A DNA stretch of 64,000 nt from Pseudomonas nunensis (lineage in GTDB: Bacteria > Pseudomonadota > Gammaproteobacteria > Pseudomonadales > Pseudomonadaceae): the NCBI RefSeq assembly GCF_024296925.1, contig NZ_CP101125.1, positions 6,636,501 to 6,700,500 of the forward strand, written 5' to 3'. The translations under genes and the position numbers were made by a program. The notes under the pieces were generated by a model. That model made no database searches, was not told the origin of the DNA, and was given only the letters and a program-made list of their open reading frames with translations. Numbering within the stretch: position 1 is the stretch's first letter; every line of letters starts with the position of its first letter. Below, in pieces: positions 38,527-47,116 of this stretch.

Positions 38527-39225
38527 TCAAGGCTGGCCATGCATTTGTTGAGAGCCGCGAGCGCCAAACAGGGCTGTACCGATGCGGACCCACGTGGCGC
38601 CCATGGCGATGGCCGACTCGAGGTCGTGGCTCATGCCCATGGAAAGCGTGTCGAGCGGCAGTTCGAGGCTGGCTTGCAGGTGCTGCACGGCAGCAAAAGC
38701 GGCGTCCTGGGCGGCGCGATCTTCAGTCGGCTCGGGGATCGCCATCAGCCCGCGCAACTTCAGGCGCGGCAATTCGCTGATGGCCTTGGCCAGGGCTGGC
38801 AGGTCGGCCGGGGTGCAGCCGGACTTGCTGTCCTCGCCGCTGACGTTGACCTGGATGCAGATGTTCAGCGGCGGCAGATCGGCAGGACGTTGTTCGGACA
38901 GGCGTTGTGCGATTTTCAAACGATCCACGGAATGCACCCAAGCGAAGTGCTCGGCGATAGCGCGAGTCTTGTTCGATTGAATGGGGCCGATGAAGTGCCA
39001 GATCAAGGGCAGGTCGGCCAATTCGAGCTGTTTGCCCAAGGCTTCCTGCAGATAGTTCTCGCCAAAGTCCCGCAGCCCGGCGGCGTAGGCTTCACGCAGA
39101 GCTTGGGCGGGCTTGGTCTTGCTCACAGCCAGCAGCTGGACGCTGTGCTCGTCGCGGTGGGCAGCAACTGTTGCCGCATGTATGCGCGAACTAACCTGGA
39201 GAATGTTGTCTGCTATCGTGGACAT
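38527..39225 (-). CDS. yggS: PLP homeostasis protein YggS (PROSC family)
   Basis: 232 residues; single-domain alanine-racemase-like barrel that binds pyridoxal phosphate and buffers its level. The PLP lysine lies in LLAVSKTKPAQ, and FGENYLQEA, WHFIGPIQSNK and SMGMSHDLESAIAMGATWVRIGTALFG are family motifs. The ATG at 39225 was chosen over the open frame to 39291, which has no family match. Divergent from pilT, as in other pseudomonads. Confidence 0.95.
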   Translation of the reverse strand: MSTIADNILQVSSRIHAATVAAHRDEHSVQLLAVSKTKPAQALREAYAAGLRDFGENYLQEALGKQLELADLPLIWHFIGPIQSNKTRAIAEHFAWVHSVDRLKIAQRLSEQRPADLPPLNICIQVNVSGEDSKSGCTPADLPALAKAISELPRLKLRGLMAIPEPTEDRAAQDAAFAAVQHLQASLELPLDTLSMGMSHDLESAIAMGATWVRIGTALFGARGSQQMHGQP

Positions 39226-39420
39226 CAAATCCTGCCTGAAAAGTGCCTGCACTCGATCATGCGGCGTTAAAAGTCGGCTCAGAATGCTCATTGACTGACG
39301 TCAACTCCGCTTCTTCGCCAACTTTTGTCTTGCCTGATCATCGCTCGGCGACTTTTCAGGCGAGGATTCGGCGCCGGCGGTCTGAAGGTTCGCGGCATTC
39401 TACTGGAATTGAGGAGCGCT

Positions 39421-40455
39421 ATGGATATCACTGAGCTGCTGGCATTCAGCGCCAAACAGGGTGCGTCCGACTTGCACCTGTCTGCCGGCCTGCCACCGAT
39501 GATTCGCGTCGATGGCGATGTGCGGCGCATCAACCTGCCGGCCCTGGACCATAAACAGGTGCACGAGCTGATCTACGACATCATGAACGACACCCAGCGG
39601 GTGGACTTCGAGAAACACCTCGAAACTGACTTCTCCTTCGAAGTGCCGGGCGTGGCGCGCTTCCGGGTCAACGCGTTCAACCAGAATCGCGGCGCCGGCG
39701 CGGTGTTCCGGACCATTCCGTCGAAGGTCCTGAGCATGGACGACCTCGGCATGGGCGAAGTGTTTCGCAAGATTACCGAAGCCCCCCGTGGCCTGGTGCT
39801 GGTGACGGGTCCGACCGGTTCCGGCAAGTCCACCACCCTGGCAGCGATGATCGATTACCTGAACAACCATCGCCATCACCACATCCTCACCATCGAAGAT
39901 CCAATCGAGTTCGTCCACGAATCACGCAAATGCCTGATCAATCAGCGCGAAGTCCATCGCGATACCCGCAGTTTCGCTACCGCGCTGCGCTCGGCGTTGC
40001 GCGAAGACCCGGATGTGATTCTGGTGGGCGAGATGCGCGATCTGGAAACCATTCGCCTGGCATTGACCGCAGCCGAGACCGGCCACTTGGTGTTCGGCAC
40101 GCTGCACACCACGTCGGCGGCGAAGACGATCGACCGGGTGGTGGACGTGTTTCCGGGGGACGAGAAGTCGATGGTGCGCTCGATGCTGTCCGAGTCGTTG
40201 CTGGCGGTGGTGTCGCAGACGCTGGTGAAGAAGATCGGCGGCGGACGGATTGCGGCGCACGAAATCATGCTCGGTACGTCAGCGATCCGTAACCTGATCC
40301 GCGAGGACAAGGTGGCGCAGATGTACTCGTCGATTCAGACCGGGGGCAACCTGGGGATGCAGACACTGGATATGTGTCTGAAGGAACTGGTGGCCAAGGG
40401 TTTGATCAGCCGCGAGCATGCGCGGGAGAAGGCGCGGTCACCGGATAATTTTTGA
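39421..40455 (+). CDS. pilT: Type IV pilus retraction ATPase PilT
   Basis: 344 residues forming the hexameric motor that depolymerises pili. Walker A GPTGSGKSTTLAAM, the Asp box ILTIEDPIEFVH, Walker B ALREDPDVILVGEMRD, the His box GHLVFGTLHTTSA and the AIRNLIRE retraction motif are all present. In P. aeruginosa pilU follows pilT; here a REPIN and an unrelated opposite-strand gene follow instead. Confidence 0.97.
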   Translation: MDITELLAFSAKQGASDLHLSAGLPPMIRVDGDVRRINLPALDHKQVHELIYDIMNDTQRVDFEKHLETDFSFEVPGVARFRVNAFNQNRGAGAVFRTIPSKVLSMDDLGMGEVFRKITEAPRGLVLVTGPTGSGKSTTLAAMIDYLNNHRHHHILTIEDPIEFVHESRKCLINQREVHRDTRSFATALRSALREDPDVILVGEMRDLETIRLALTAAETGHLVFGTLHTTSAAKTIDRVVDVFPGDEKSMVRSMLSESLLAVVSQTLVKKIGGGRIAAHEIMLGTSAIRNLIREDKVAQMYSSIQTGGNLGMQTLDMCLKELVAKGLISREHAREKARSPDNF

Positions 40456-40471
40456 TCGGTCCAGAAACGTC

Positions 40472-40554
40472 TTCGCGGGCAAGCCTCGCTCCTACAGGAT
40501 GGTATGTGCCGCGAAAATGGCGCATGACCTGTAGGAGCGAGGCTTGCCCGCGAA
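40472..40554. repeat. REPIN, GTAGGAGCGAGGC family
   Basis: Arms TTCGCGGGCAAGCCTCGCTC and the inverse, GCGAA ends outward, between convergent pilT and the NlpC/P60 gene, where pilU would be expected. Confidence 0.9.
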
Positions 40555-40584
40555 GGGGGCCTCAAGAACGATGAAAGCCGCTAA

Positions 40585-41205
40585 TCAGCGCTGAACAACG
40601 CGCATCTGGTTCGGTTCTTTCGGCAGAACCCGCTTGGCCACCACATAGTGGCTTTCCCAATACGGCTTCTTCAGCGTATCGATGGACACCGCTTTGCCAC
40701 GGCGTGGCGCGTGGATGAAGCGATCGTTGCCCAGGTAAATGGCAACGTGATTGACCCGGCGGCTCTTGATGTTGAAGAAAATCAGATCGCCCGGCTTCAG
40801 ATCCGCGCGATCGACTTTCTGGCCATGACCGCTGGCCATAGCGTTCGAGGTGCGTGGCAGGTCGAAAGTCGCGTCGTTAAACGCGTATTTCACCAGACCA
40901 CTGCAATCGAACCCTTTACTTGGGCTGCTGCCGCCCCAACGGTATGGAGTACCGAGGACGTTGACTGCACGACTCAACACGTTGCTGCTTTGCTTGGTCG
41001 CCATCGGTGGCACCAGCTTGGTGTTGGCGGTGGCCAGCGTGGTGGAGCGTTTTGCAGTTTGCTTGTTTTTGCTCGAAGGAGCAGAAACATGGGATTTCGG
41101 GGTGTAACCATTAACGTTAGGAAGACGTTGCTCACGATTGGTGGCGTGGGCGGCCAGTGGCATCAAAAGGCAAATGGTTAGCCATGTCTTGAAAAATGGA
41201 CGCAT
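40585..41205 (-). CDS. NlpC/P60 (C40) family cell-wall endopeptidase
   Basis: 206 residues from the ATG at 41205. A signal peptide (LTICLLMPLAAHA) is followed by a Ser/Thr/Lys-rich linker and a C-terminal NlpC/P60 domain of about 120 residues: GTPYRWGGSSPSKGFDCSGLVKYAF (catalytic Cys), NHVAIYLG (catalytic His) and FIHAPRRG (third polar His). It should cut peptide cross-links of peptidoglycan in the periplasm. An open frame upstream to 41235 exists but spoils the signal peptide. Confidence 0.9.
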   Translation of the reverse strand: MRPFFKTWLTICLLMPLAAHATNREQRLPNVNGYTPKSHVSAPSSKNKQTAKRSTTLATANTKLVPPMATKQSSNVLSRAVNVLGTPYRWGGSSPSKGFDCSGLVKYAFNDATFDLPRTSNAMASGHGQKVDRADLKPGDLIFFNIKSRRVNHVAIYLGNDRFIHAPRRGKAVSIDTLKKPYWESHYVVAKRVLPKEPNQMRVVQR

Positions 41206-41455
41206 TAGGCAAGGCTCATATGGGTTAGCGCGCAACTTTATAACAGCTTTTTTGACCCTTCCGAGGCCGTTGGTCGATTGGACCTTGGGGTCAACGGAAC
41301 CAAATAAGCAGCGAGTTGACGCAATTGTCGGACAGAGTGCTTGTACTACAAGGCTTTGGCGGGAGTGAAGGTAGCATTTGCCATACGTCGGACGCCTGTA
41401 AAAAAGTCACAAAGAATTCAACAATATTTATCTATCGTGTGAATCGAGGACCCTC

Positions 41456-41890
41456 ATGAACACCTATCAACACCCCGTGGCCTATCAAGACACGCACAGC
41501 AAACTGATCGGTTACCTGCTGTGGATTTTCGGTTTTACCGGGGCTCACCGCTTCTATTACGGCAAGCCGGTGACCGGGACGATCTGGTTCTTCACTTTTG
41601 GTTTGCTGGGCATCGGCTGGCTGATCGACCTGTTCCTGATCCCGTCCATGGACCGTGAGGCCGACCTGCGCTTTGAGGCCGGGCCGATCGAATACAGCGT
41701 GGCGTGGATTCTGCTGACGTTCCTTGGGGTATTCGGCGTACACCGGATGTATCAGGGCAAGTGGATCAGCGGTTTGCTGTACCTGGTGACGGGCGGGGTG
41801 TTCTTTCTGGGAGTGTTGTTTGACTTCTGGACGCTCAATACCCAGGTGTCCGTGGTGAACACCATCAGTAACCGGGCTGCCTCTCGCTAA
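41456..41890 (+). CDS. TM2 domain membrane protein with duplicated TM2 unit
   Basis: 144 residues with four hydrophobic segments in two TM2 units: GFTGAHRFYYGKPVTG... then a TM with a DLF end, and GVFGVHRMYQGKWISG... with a DFWTL end. Each repeats G-x-x-G-x-H-R-x-Y-x-G-K, the TM2 signature. TM2 proteins usually hold one such unit. The function is unknown. CGAGGA lies before the ATG; the 250 bases upstream, shared with the NlpC/P60 gene, are AT-rich but show no clear promoter. Confidence 0.85.
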   Translation: MNTYQHPVAYQDTHSKLIGYLLWIFGFTGAHRFYYGKPVTGTIWFFTFGLLGIGWLIDLFLIPSMDREADLRFEAGPIEYSVAWILLTFLGVFGVHRMYQGKWISGLLYLVTGGVFFLGVLFDFWTLNTQVSVVNTISNRAASR

Positions 41891-41914
41891 AAAAGAGGTG
41901 TCTATCAGTAAGCC

Positions 41915-41978
41915 TTCGCGAGCAAGCCCGCTCCCACAGGATCGATGCGGTCCTTGTGGGAGCGGGCTTGCTCGCGAA
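41915..41978. repeat. REPIN, GTGGGAGCGGGC family, short inverted form
   Basis: Arms TTCGCGAGCAAGCCCGCTCC and the inverse with GCGAA ends outward and an 18-base loop, between the convergent TM2 and pyrX genes. Confidence 0.9.
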
Positions 41979-41994
41979 TGCAGGCGACGCGGTC

Positions 41995-43266
41995 TTAAGC
42001 CTGGTGGCTAATCCGCCCATCCACCAACGTATACCGCACCACACTCGGCAAGCTGTGGCCAATAAACGGGCAGTTTTCGCCTTTGGATAGCCAGGTTTCC
42101 CCGGCAACGGTCGAGGCCGTCGGGTCGAACAGCACGATATCCGCCGCGCCACCCACCGCCAGCTTGCCCGCCGGCAGGCGTAAAGCCTCGGCAGGGCCGG
42201 CACTCAGGCGCGAAAGCAGCGTCGGCAGATCGAGCAGACCATCCTCAACCAACGTCATCGCCAATGGCAGCAGCAGTTCAACACTGCTGATGCCCGGTTC
42301 AGTCGCGCCGAACGGTGCCAGTTTGGCGTCTCGTTCGTGGGGCTGGTGATGGCTGGAGATGGCCGAAACTACGCCGGACTTCACCGCCTCACGCAGGCCA
42401 TCGCGGTCGGCGCGGGTGCGCAGCGGCGGCTGGACGTGATAGAGGCTGCTGAAGTCGATCAGCGCTTCGTCGGTCAGGATCAGCTGATACAACGCCACAT
42501 CGGCGGTCACCGGCAGTCCACGGGCCTGGGCCTGAGCGATCAGGGCCACACCGCGAGCGCTGGTGAGTTGGCTGAAGTGCGCACGCACGCCGCTTTGCTC
42601 GACCAGCAGCAGGTCCCGGGCCAGGGCTACGGTTTCGGCGGTTTCCGGGATGCCTGGCAAGCCAAGGAAACTCGCGGTCGGGCCTTCGTGGGCCAGGCCA
42701 CCTTCGGCCAGGTCGTGGTCCTGGGAGTTGAAAATCACTGTCAGGTCGAAGGTCGCCGCGTATTCCAGCGCCCGGCACAGGGTGCGGGTGTTGCGGAAGC
42801 TCTCCAGACCGTTGCCGAACGCTACGCAACCGGCATCGCGCAGGGCGACGAGCTCTGCCAGCTGCTCGCCGTCCAGGCCTTTGCTCAGGGCGCCAATCGG
42901 GAAGACTTTGGTGTTGCCGGCCTCGCGGGCGCGGTCGAGGATCAGTTCGGCCACAGCCGAGGTGTCCAGCACCGGTTTGGTTTTCGGCGGGCAGCACAGG
43001 CTGGTCACGCCACCGGCAGCGGCTGCGCGGGTTTCGCTGGCAATCGAACCTTTACGGCTGTAACCCGGTTCGCGCAGGGCGACGTTCAGGTCAACCAGGC
43101 CGGGTGCTGCGACCAAGCCTTTGGCATCGATGGTCTCGACCGGAACAAAACCGGCCGGAGCGGCACCGAAGGCGACAATCTTGCAGGCTTCAACATGAAT
43201 ATCGGTAACTTGATCCAGACCCGAGGTTGGATCGATGACGCGGGCGCCGAGAATGCTGAGCTTCAC
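41995..43266 (-). CDS. pyrX: Inactive dihydroorotase homologue, aspartate transcarbamoylase scaffold
   Basis: 423 residues of the dihydroorotase fold, but the metal motif HxH is replaced: the conserved D-x-H-x-H-LREPG reads [10 protein letters not shown], so zinc binding and catalysis should be lost. In Pseudomonas this pseudo-enzyme (PyrX, pyrC') assembles with PyrB into the dodecameric aspartate transcarbamoylase. The start is GTG 43266, overlapping the pyrB stop (GTGA), in keeping with equimolar synthesis. A functional PyrC must be encoded elsewhere. Confidence 0.93.
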   Translation of the reverse strand: MKLSILGARVIDPTSGLDQVTDIHVEACKIVAFGAAPAGFVPVETIDAKGLVAAPGLVDLNVALREPGYSRKGSIASETRAAAAGGVTSLCCPPKTKPVLDTSAVAELILDRAREAGNTKVFPIGALSKGLDGEQLAELVALRDAGCVAFGNGLESFRNTRTLCRALEYAATFDLTVIFNSQDHDLAEGGLAHEGPTASFLGLPGIPETAETVALARDLLLVEQSGVRAHFSQLTSARGVALIAQAQARGLPVTADVALYQLILTDEALIDFSSLYHVQPPLRTRADRDGLREAVKSGVVSAISSHHQPHERDAKLAPFGATEPGISSVELLLPLAMTLVEDGLLDLPTLLSRLSAGPAEALRLPAGKLAVGGAADIVLFDPTASTVAGETWLSKGENCPFIGHSLPSVVRYTLVDGRISHQA

Positions 43267-44267
43267 TGGGCGTTCTCCTGCTCGAATTGGCGCTGGGCAG
43301 TCTGCCCGCTCATGGCCATGGACAGCACGGCCATACGAATCGCAATACCGTAGGTGACCTGGTTGAGGATCACCGAGTGCGGGCCGTCGGCCACCGCCGA
43401 CTCAATCTCCACTCCACGGTTGATCGGCCCCGGGTGCATGACGATGCAATCCGGCTTGGCCCCGGCCAGGCGCGCGGTGGTCAGGCCGAACAGGCGGTAG
43501 AACTCGCCTTCGCTCGGCAGCAGGCCGCCGGTCATGCGCTCACGCTGCAGGCGCAGCATGATCACTACGTCGACGTCTTTCAAGCCTTCGGTCATGTCGG
43601 TGTAAACCTTCACGCCGTATTGCTCGATGCCGATCGGCAGCAGGGTTTTCGGCGCGATCACGCGGATGTCCGGGCAACCGAGGGTTTTCAGCGCGAGCAT
43701 GTTCGAGCGCGCGACGCGCGAGTGCAGGATGTCGCCGACGATGGCCACCGAGAGGTTTTCGAAGCCGCCCTTGTGCCGACGAATCGTCAGCATGTCGAGC
43801 ATGCCCTGGGTCGGGTGCGCGTGACGGCCGTCGCCGCCGTTGATGATCGCCACTTGCGGGCACACGTGCTCGGCGATGAAGTGCGCGGCGCCGGAATCAC
43901 CGTGGCGCACGACGAACATGTCGGCGGCCATGGCTTCCAGGTTGCGCAAGGTGTCGAGCAGGGTTTCGCCCTTGCTCGCCGAGGACGTGGACACGTTCAG
44001 GGTGATCACGTCCGCCGACAGGCGCTGGGCCGCCAATTCGAAAGTGGTACGGGTGCGGGTCGAGTTCTCGAAGAACACGTTGCACACGGTCTTGCCGCGC
44101 AGCAACGGGACCTTCTTCACCGCCCGGGCGCCGACTTCTAGGAACGAGTCAGCGGTGTCGAGGATTTCCGTCAGCAACTCGCGGCGCAAACCGTCGAGCG
44201 AGAGGAAGTGGCGCAGCTGGCCCTGATCATTGAGCTGCAGCGGGCGCTTGGTTTCTAGAGGCGTCAT
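43263..44267 (-). CDS. pyrB: Aspartate carbamoyltransferase catalytic chain
   Basis: 334 residues; condenses carbamoyl phosphate with aspartate, the first committed pyrimidine step. [13 protein letters not shown] is the carbamoyl-phosphate site and [12 protein letters not shown] lies near the aspartate site. The extended N-terminus is the Pseudomonas class A type that binds nucleotide effectors. The ATG at 44267 fits; the frame upstream to 44285 adds six residues. Between pyrR and pyrX in one operon. Confidence 0.97.
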   Translation of the reverse strand: MTPLETKRPLQLNDQGQLRHFLSLDGLRRELLTEILDTADSFLEVGARAVKKVPLLRGKTVCNVFFENSTRTRTTFELAAQRLSADVITLNVSTSSASKGETLLDTLRNLEAMAADMFVVRHGDSGAAHFIAEHVCPQVAIINGGDGRHAHPTQGMLDMLTIRRHKGGFENLSVAIVGDILHSRVARSNMLALKTLGCPDIRVIAPKTLLPIGIEQYGVKVYTDMTEGLKDVDVVIMLRLQRERMTGGLLPSEGEFYRLFGLTTARLAGAKPDCIVMHPGPINRGVEIESAVADGPHSVILNQVTYGIAIRMAVLSMAMSGQTAQRQFEQENAQ

Positions 44268-44294
44268 CGCGAGGGGGACTCTCAATAGGGCGAA

Positions 44295-44801
44295 TTAAAG
44301 GGCGAGGTCTTGCAGTTCAAGTACGAGCGGCGAAGGGCCGGACAGCTTCACCCGTTCGTGGGCGGCCAGCTCCAGCGTCGCGCCGACCACGTTCGGGCGG
44401 ATCGGTAGCTCGCCGGCGTCCAGGTCCAGCAGGCAGACCAGCGTTACGCTGGCCGGGCGGCCGTAGTCGAACAATTCGTTCATGGCGGCGCGGATGGTGC
44501 GGCCACTCATCAGCACGTCGTCGATCAGCACCAGGTCCTGGCCTTCGATCTCGAACGGCAGGGCCGACGGGCGCACTTGCGGGTGCAGGCCGTTCTGGCT
44601 GAAGTCGTCGCGGTAGAAGGAAACGTCCAATGTGCCGAGCGGCGAGTCGCTGCCCAGTTCATCGAGCAACGCCTGGGCGACCCAGACGCCGCCGGTACGG
44701 ATACCGATGTAGCGCGGTTCGCTGATGCCACGGTGTTCCAGGTGTGCCTTGAGACGGATCGCCATCTGGCTGATCAGTTCGGCGGGATTGGGCAGGCTCA
44801 T
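44295..44801 (-). CDS. pyrR: Bifunctional pyrimidine regulator / uracil phosphoribosyltransferase PyrR
   Basis: 168 residues. The PRPP-binding motif is [34 protein letters not shown] and DVSFYRDDF are type I phosphoribosyltransferase segments. It precedes pyrB by 27 bases. In Gram-positives PyrR controls attenuation by binding leader RNA; whether it regulates here is unclear, though a stable hairpin lies just upstream of its own start. Confidence 0.93.
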   Translation of the reverse strand: MSLPNPAELISQMAIRLKAHLEHRGISEPRYIGIRTGGVWVAQALLDELGSDSPLGTLDVSFYRDDFSQNGLHPQVRPSALPFEIEGQDLVLIDDVLMSGRTIRAAMNELFDYGRPASVTLVCLLDLDAGELPIRPNVVGATLELAAHERVKLSGPSPLVLELQDLAL

Positions 44802-44818
44802 GGTTGCTCCTTCTTGGG

Positions 44819-44850
44819 CCCGAGCCGGTGCGTGCGGGGTTTGGCTCGGG
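44819..44850 (-). promoter_or_regulatory. Hairpin in the pyrR leader
   Basis: On the transcript CCCGAGCC and GGCUCGGG form a perfect 8-bp stem around a 16-base loop, ending seven bases before the pyrR ribosome site (AAGGAG). No U run follows, so it is more likely a translational or RNA-stability element than a ruvX terminator. Confidence 0.5.
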
Positions 44851-44882
44851 TTGTCGCTATAGAGAGACGTGGTGACGACTCT

Positions 44883-45320
44883 TCAGGATTCGAACAGTGC
44901 GGTGTTTTCGTCGAGCCAGCCTTGCAGCAGCAGGGCGGCGGCGATGGCATCGACCGGGTTGTCGCGGTAACTGCCTTTTTGCCCGCCACGATCACGCCGC
45001 TCGCCTTTGGCTTCAAAGGTGGTCAGGCGCTCGTCGTGGGTATAGAAGGGCAGGTTGTAGCGGCCGTTGAGGCGGCGGGCGAACTTCTCGGCCCGCAGGC
45101 ACATGTCGCTGGGCGTTCCGTCCATGTTCAGCGGCAGGCCAACCACCACGGCGTCGGGTTTCCATTCCTTGATCAGGGCTTCGACCTGATTCCAGTCGGG
45201 AATACCGTTTTGTGCCTTCAAGGTGCACAGCTCGCGGGCCTGGCCGGTAATCACCTGGCCGACCGCTACGCCGATCTGTTTGGTGCCGTAGTCAAAACCC
45301 AGAATCAGTCGCAGGGCCAT
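44883..45320 (-). CDS. ruvX: RuvX/YqgF family nuclease (Holliday junction resolvase-like; pre-16S rRNA processing)
   Basis: 145 residues of the RNase H-like YqgF family: LGFDYGTKQIGVAVGQ (first catalytic Asp), VVVGLPLNMDGTPS, and a C-terminal D in NPVDAIAAALLLQGWL. Evidence from E. coli favours 16S rRNA 5'-end maturation. Its ATG overlaps the yqgE stop by one base. Confidence 0.94.
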   Translation of the reverse strand: MALRLILGFDYGTKQIGVAVGQVITGQARELCTLKAQNGIPDWNQVEALIKEWKPDAVVVGLPLNMDGTPSDMCLRAEKFARRLNGRYNLPFYTHDERLTTFEAKGERRDRGGQKGSYRDNPVDAIAAALLLQGWLDENTALFES

Positions 45321-45892
45321 CAGGCGTGGCCCGCCTGGCTGGTCAGCAGGCTGAGGTTGATCCCCAGGTGCCGGGCCGCCGCTTCGAGGCGCGATTCGCT
45401 GCTGGTGTTGAACAGGATGTCGGCGTCGTAAGGGCAGGTCAGCCAGGCGTTATCGGCCAGTTCGGCTTCCAACTGTCCAGCTTCCCAGCCTGCATAACCG
45501 AGGGTGATCACGCTTTTGGCCGGGCCGACGCCGTCAGCGATGGCGAACAGCACGTCCTGGGAGGTGGACAAGGACAGCTCGCCTTCCAGATCAACGGTCG
45601 CCTGGAAGGTTTTTCCCGACGGGTGCAGGACAAAGCCACGATCTGTTTGCACCGGGCCGCCGATAAAGATCGGCACGTGCTGGCAGAGCAGGGGTGGCTC
45701 GATGTCAGGACGCAATTGCTCGAGGATATCGGCCAGGTTCAGGTCTTGCGGACGGTTGACCACCAGCCCCATGGCGCCATTGGCCGTGTGCTCGACGATG
45801 TAGGTCAAGGTGTGCGCAAAGTTCGGGTCGGCCATGTGAGGCATGGCGATCAGGAAGTGATGCTTGAGGTAGCTGGGGCTGACGTTCTTCAT
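45320..45892 (-). CDS. yqgE: YqgE/AlgH family protein
   Basis: 190 residues; LKHHFLIAMPHMADPNFAHTLTYIVEH and GAMGLVVNRP followed by VPIFIGGPVQTDRGFVLH are the family's conserved blocks. AlgH was linked to alginate control in P. aeruginosa but its biochemical role is unknown. The ATG at 45892 is chosen because homology starts at MKNVSPSYLK. Coupled to ruvX. Confidence 0.93.
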   Translation of the reverse strand: MKNVSPSYLKHHFLIAMPHMADPNFAHTLTYIVEHTANGAMGLVVNRPQDLNLADILEQLRPDIEPPLLCQHVPIFIGGPVQTDRGFVLHPSGKTFQATVDLEGELSLSTSQDVLFAIADGVGPAKSVITLGYAGWEAGQLEAELADNAWLTCPYDADILFNTSSESRLEAAARHLGINLSLLTSQAGHA

Positions 45893-45967
45893 GAGCGCTA
45901 GTGTGGCGTTGGAGGGGCGAACTGACAAGCTGGGGATGCCGCAATTTGGCAGTCGACGCGGAACAAA

Positions 45968-46057
45968 TGTGGGAGCGGGCTTGCTCGCGAATACGGTGTG
46001 TCAGTCGATATGAATGTTGAATGACACTCCGCATTCGCGAGCAAGCCCGCTCCCACA
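45968..46057. repeat. REPIN, GTGGGAGCGGGC family, 90 bp
   Basis: Perfect inverted arms with spacer ends GGTGTGTCA and TGACACTCC. It lies between the tonB-like gene and yqgE on the same strand. Confidence 0.92.
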
Positions 46058-46073
46058 GGGGATTTTTGGGGTG

Positions 46074-46973
46074 TCAGTTACTAGAGAGCTTGTCGCCGCG
46101 AGCGAATTTCCAGGTGCGGATGATTTCCAGTCGGTCGATATCCGACAAATCCCCGGTAAACGGCGAGAACGGTGCCGCCAGCCGCACAATCCGCTGTGCC
46201 GCCTGATCCAGCAACGGTTGCCCGGAGGACTCCAGCACCAGCACTTCATACAGCGAGCCGTCGCGGTTGATCGAGACCATCAAACGCAAATTGCCGTAGA
46301 TCTGCTTGCGCCGTGCTTCGTCGGGGTAATTGAGGTTGCCGATGCGCTCGACCTTCTTGCGCCATTCGTCCTTATACCAGGCGCCCTTGTCGCGCATGGT
46401 CGAGGCCGCGCTCAAGCGGTGAATCCGCGGGCGCTTGGCGTACAGCTGTTGTTCGTTGGCCAGTTCCGCCTCCAGGCTGGCGATGTCGCTGGACAGCTGC
46501 GAGCTGTCGAATGTCGGCGCGGCTATGGCCGGTTTGGGTTCAGTTTTGGGTTCTTCGTTTTTGGCGGCGGCTTTTTTCGGCTTTGGCGCGACGGTGGTCA
46601 CGGCTGCCTTGGGTGCGGCTTCCTGCACTTCAGGCTTGGCGGCCGGCGGCGGGGTGACTTTCTGCACCTTGTTGTCCTGGAACGGCGCGACCTCGGTGGT
46701 CTTGGGAATCGCCTTTTTATCCAGGGTGCCGCTGCCTTCCTGATTCTCTTGAGCAAGAAAATCGGCTTTTTTAGGCTTGGTTTCGCTTTTGAAAGTGGCG
46801 AGGGTGATTTCCAGGGTTTTGCTGATCTGCTTGGGTTCGACCATCGAAAAGCCGACGCCCAACAGCAAGGCCAGGTGAATCAACACCGCAAGAAACAGGG
46901 TAAAACCGAGGCGATCGGCCGGGCGCACGCCACGATGGGCGAGTTCAGCGGGCAGATCGGACGGGAGCGTCAT
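46074..46973 (-). CDS. tonB3: TonB-like energy transducer protein
   Basis: 299 residues: a short cytoplasmic start, one TM helix (FTLFLAVLIHLALLLGVGFSMV), a long Lys/Pro/Ala/Glu-rich periplasmic spacer, and a C-terminal TonB domain (YPDEARRKQIYGNLRLMVSINRDGSLYEVLVLESSGQPLLDQAA). It resembles the third TonB of P. aeruginosa, needed for twitching rather than iron uptake; this fits the nearby pilGHIJ-chpA genes, but the name is by synteny. No ribosome site precedes the ATG; a hairpin ends four bases before it. Confidence 0.85.
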   Translation of the reverse strand: MTLPSDLPAELAHRGVRPADRLGFTLFLAVLIHLALLLGVGFSMVEPKQISKTLEITLATFKSETKPKKADFLAQENQEGSGTLDKKAIPKTTEVAPFQDNKVQKVTPPPAAKPEVQEAAPKAAVTTVAPKPKKAAAKNEEPKTEPKPAIAAPTFDSSQLSSDIASLEAELANEQQLYAKRPRIHRLSAASTMRDKGAWYKDEWRKKVERIGNLNYPDEARRKQIYGNLRLMVSINRDGSLYEVLVLESSGQPLLDQAAQRIVRLAAPFSPFTGDLSDIDRLEIIRTWKFARGDKLSSN

Positions 46974-46977
46974 AACA

Positions 46978-47032
46978 AAAAACCAACATCACGTTTTTCC
47001 GGGCTCGGCATGATAACGCAATGTTGGTTTTT
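46978..47032 (-). terminator. Long-loop hairpin with T run between gshB and the tonB-like gene
   Basis: AAAAACCAACAT and ATGTTGGTTTTT are exact complements (12 bp) around a 31-base interior. On the minus strand the right arm runs into TTTTTTGTT directly before the tonB start, so it could terminate gshB transcripts or restrain tonB translation. Confidence 0.55.
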
Positions 47033-47116
47033 AGCTTCAGGCTTCAAGCGGCAAGCGACAAGCTGTCTGTCGCGCGCTTCAAGCTTGCGGCTTGAGGCTT
47101 GCAGCTTGCAGCTTCT
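47033..47116. repeat. Degenerate GCTTGCAG/GCTTCAAG short-repeat tract overlapping the gshB end
   Basis: Repeated words GCTTCAGGCTTCAAGCGGCAAGC and CTTGCGGCTTGAGGCTTGCAG-type heptamers in both orientations. The tract also encodes the last 11 residues of GshB (KLQAASLKPQA). Confidence 0.7.
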
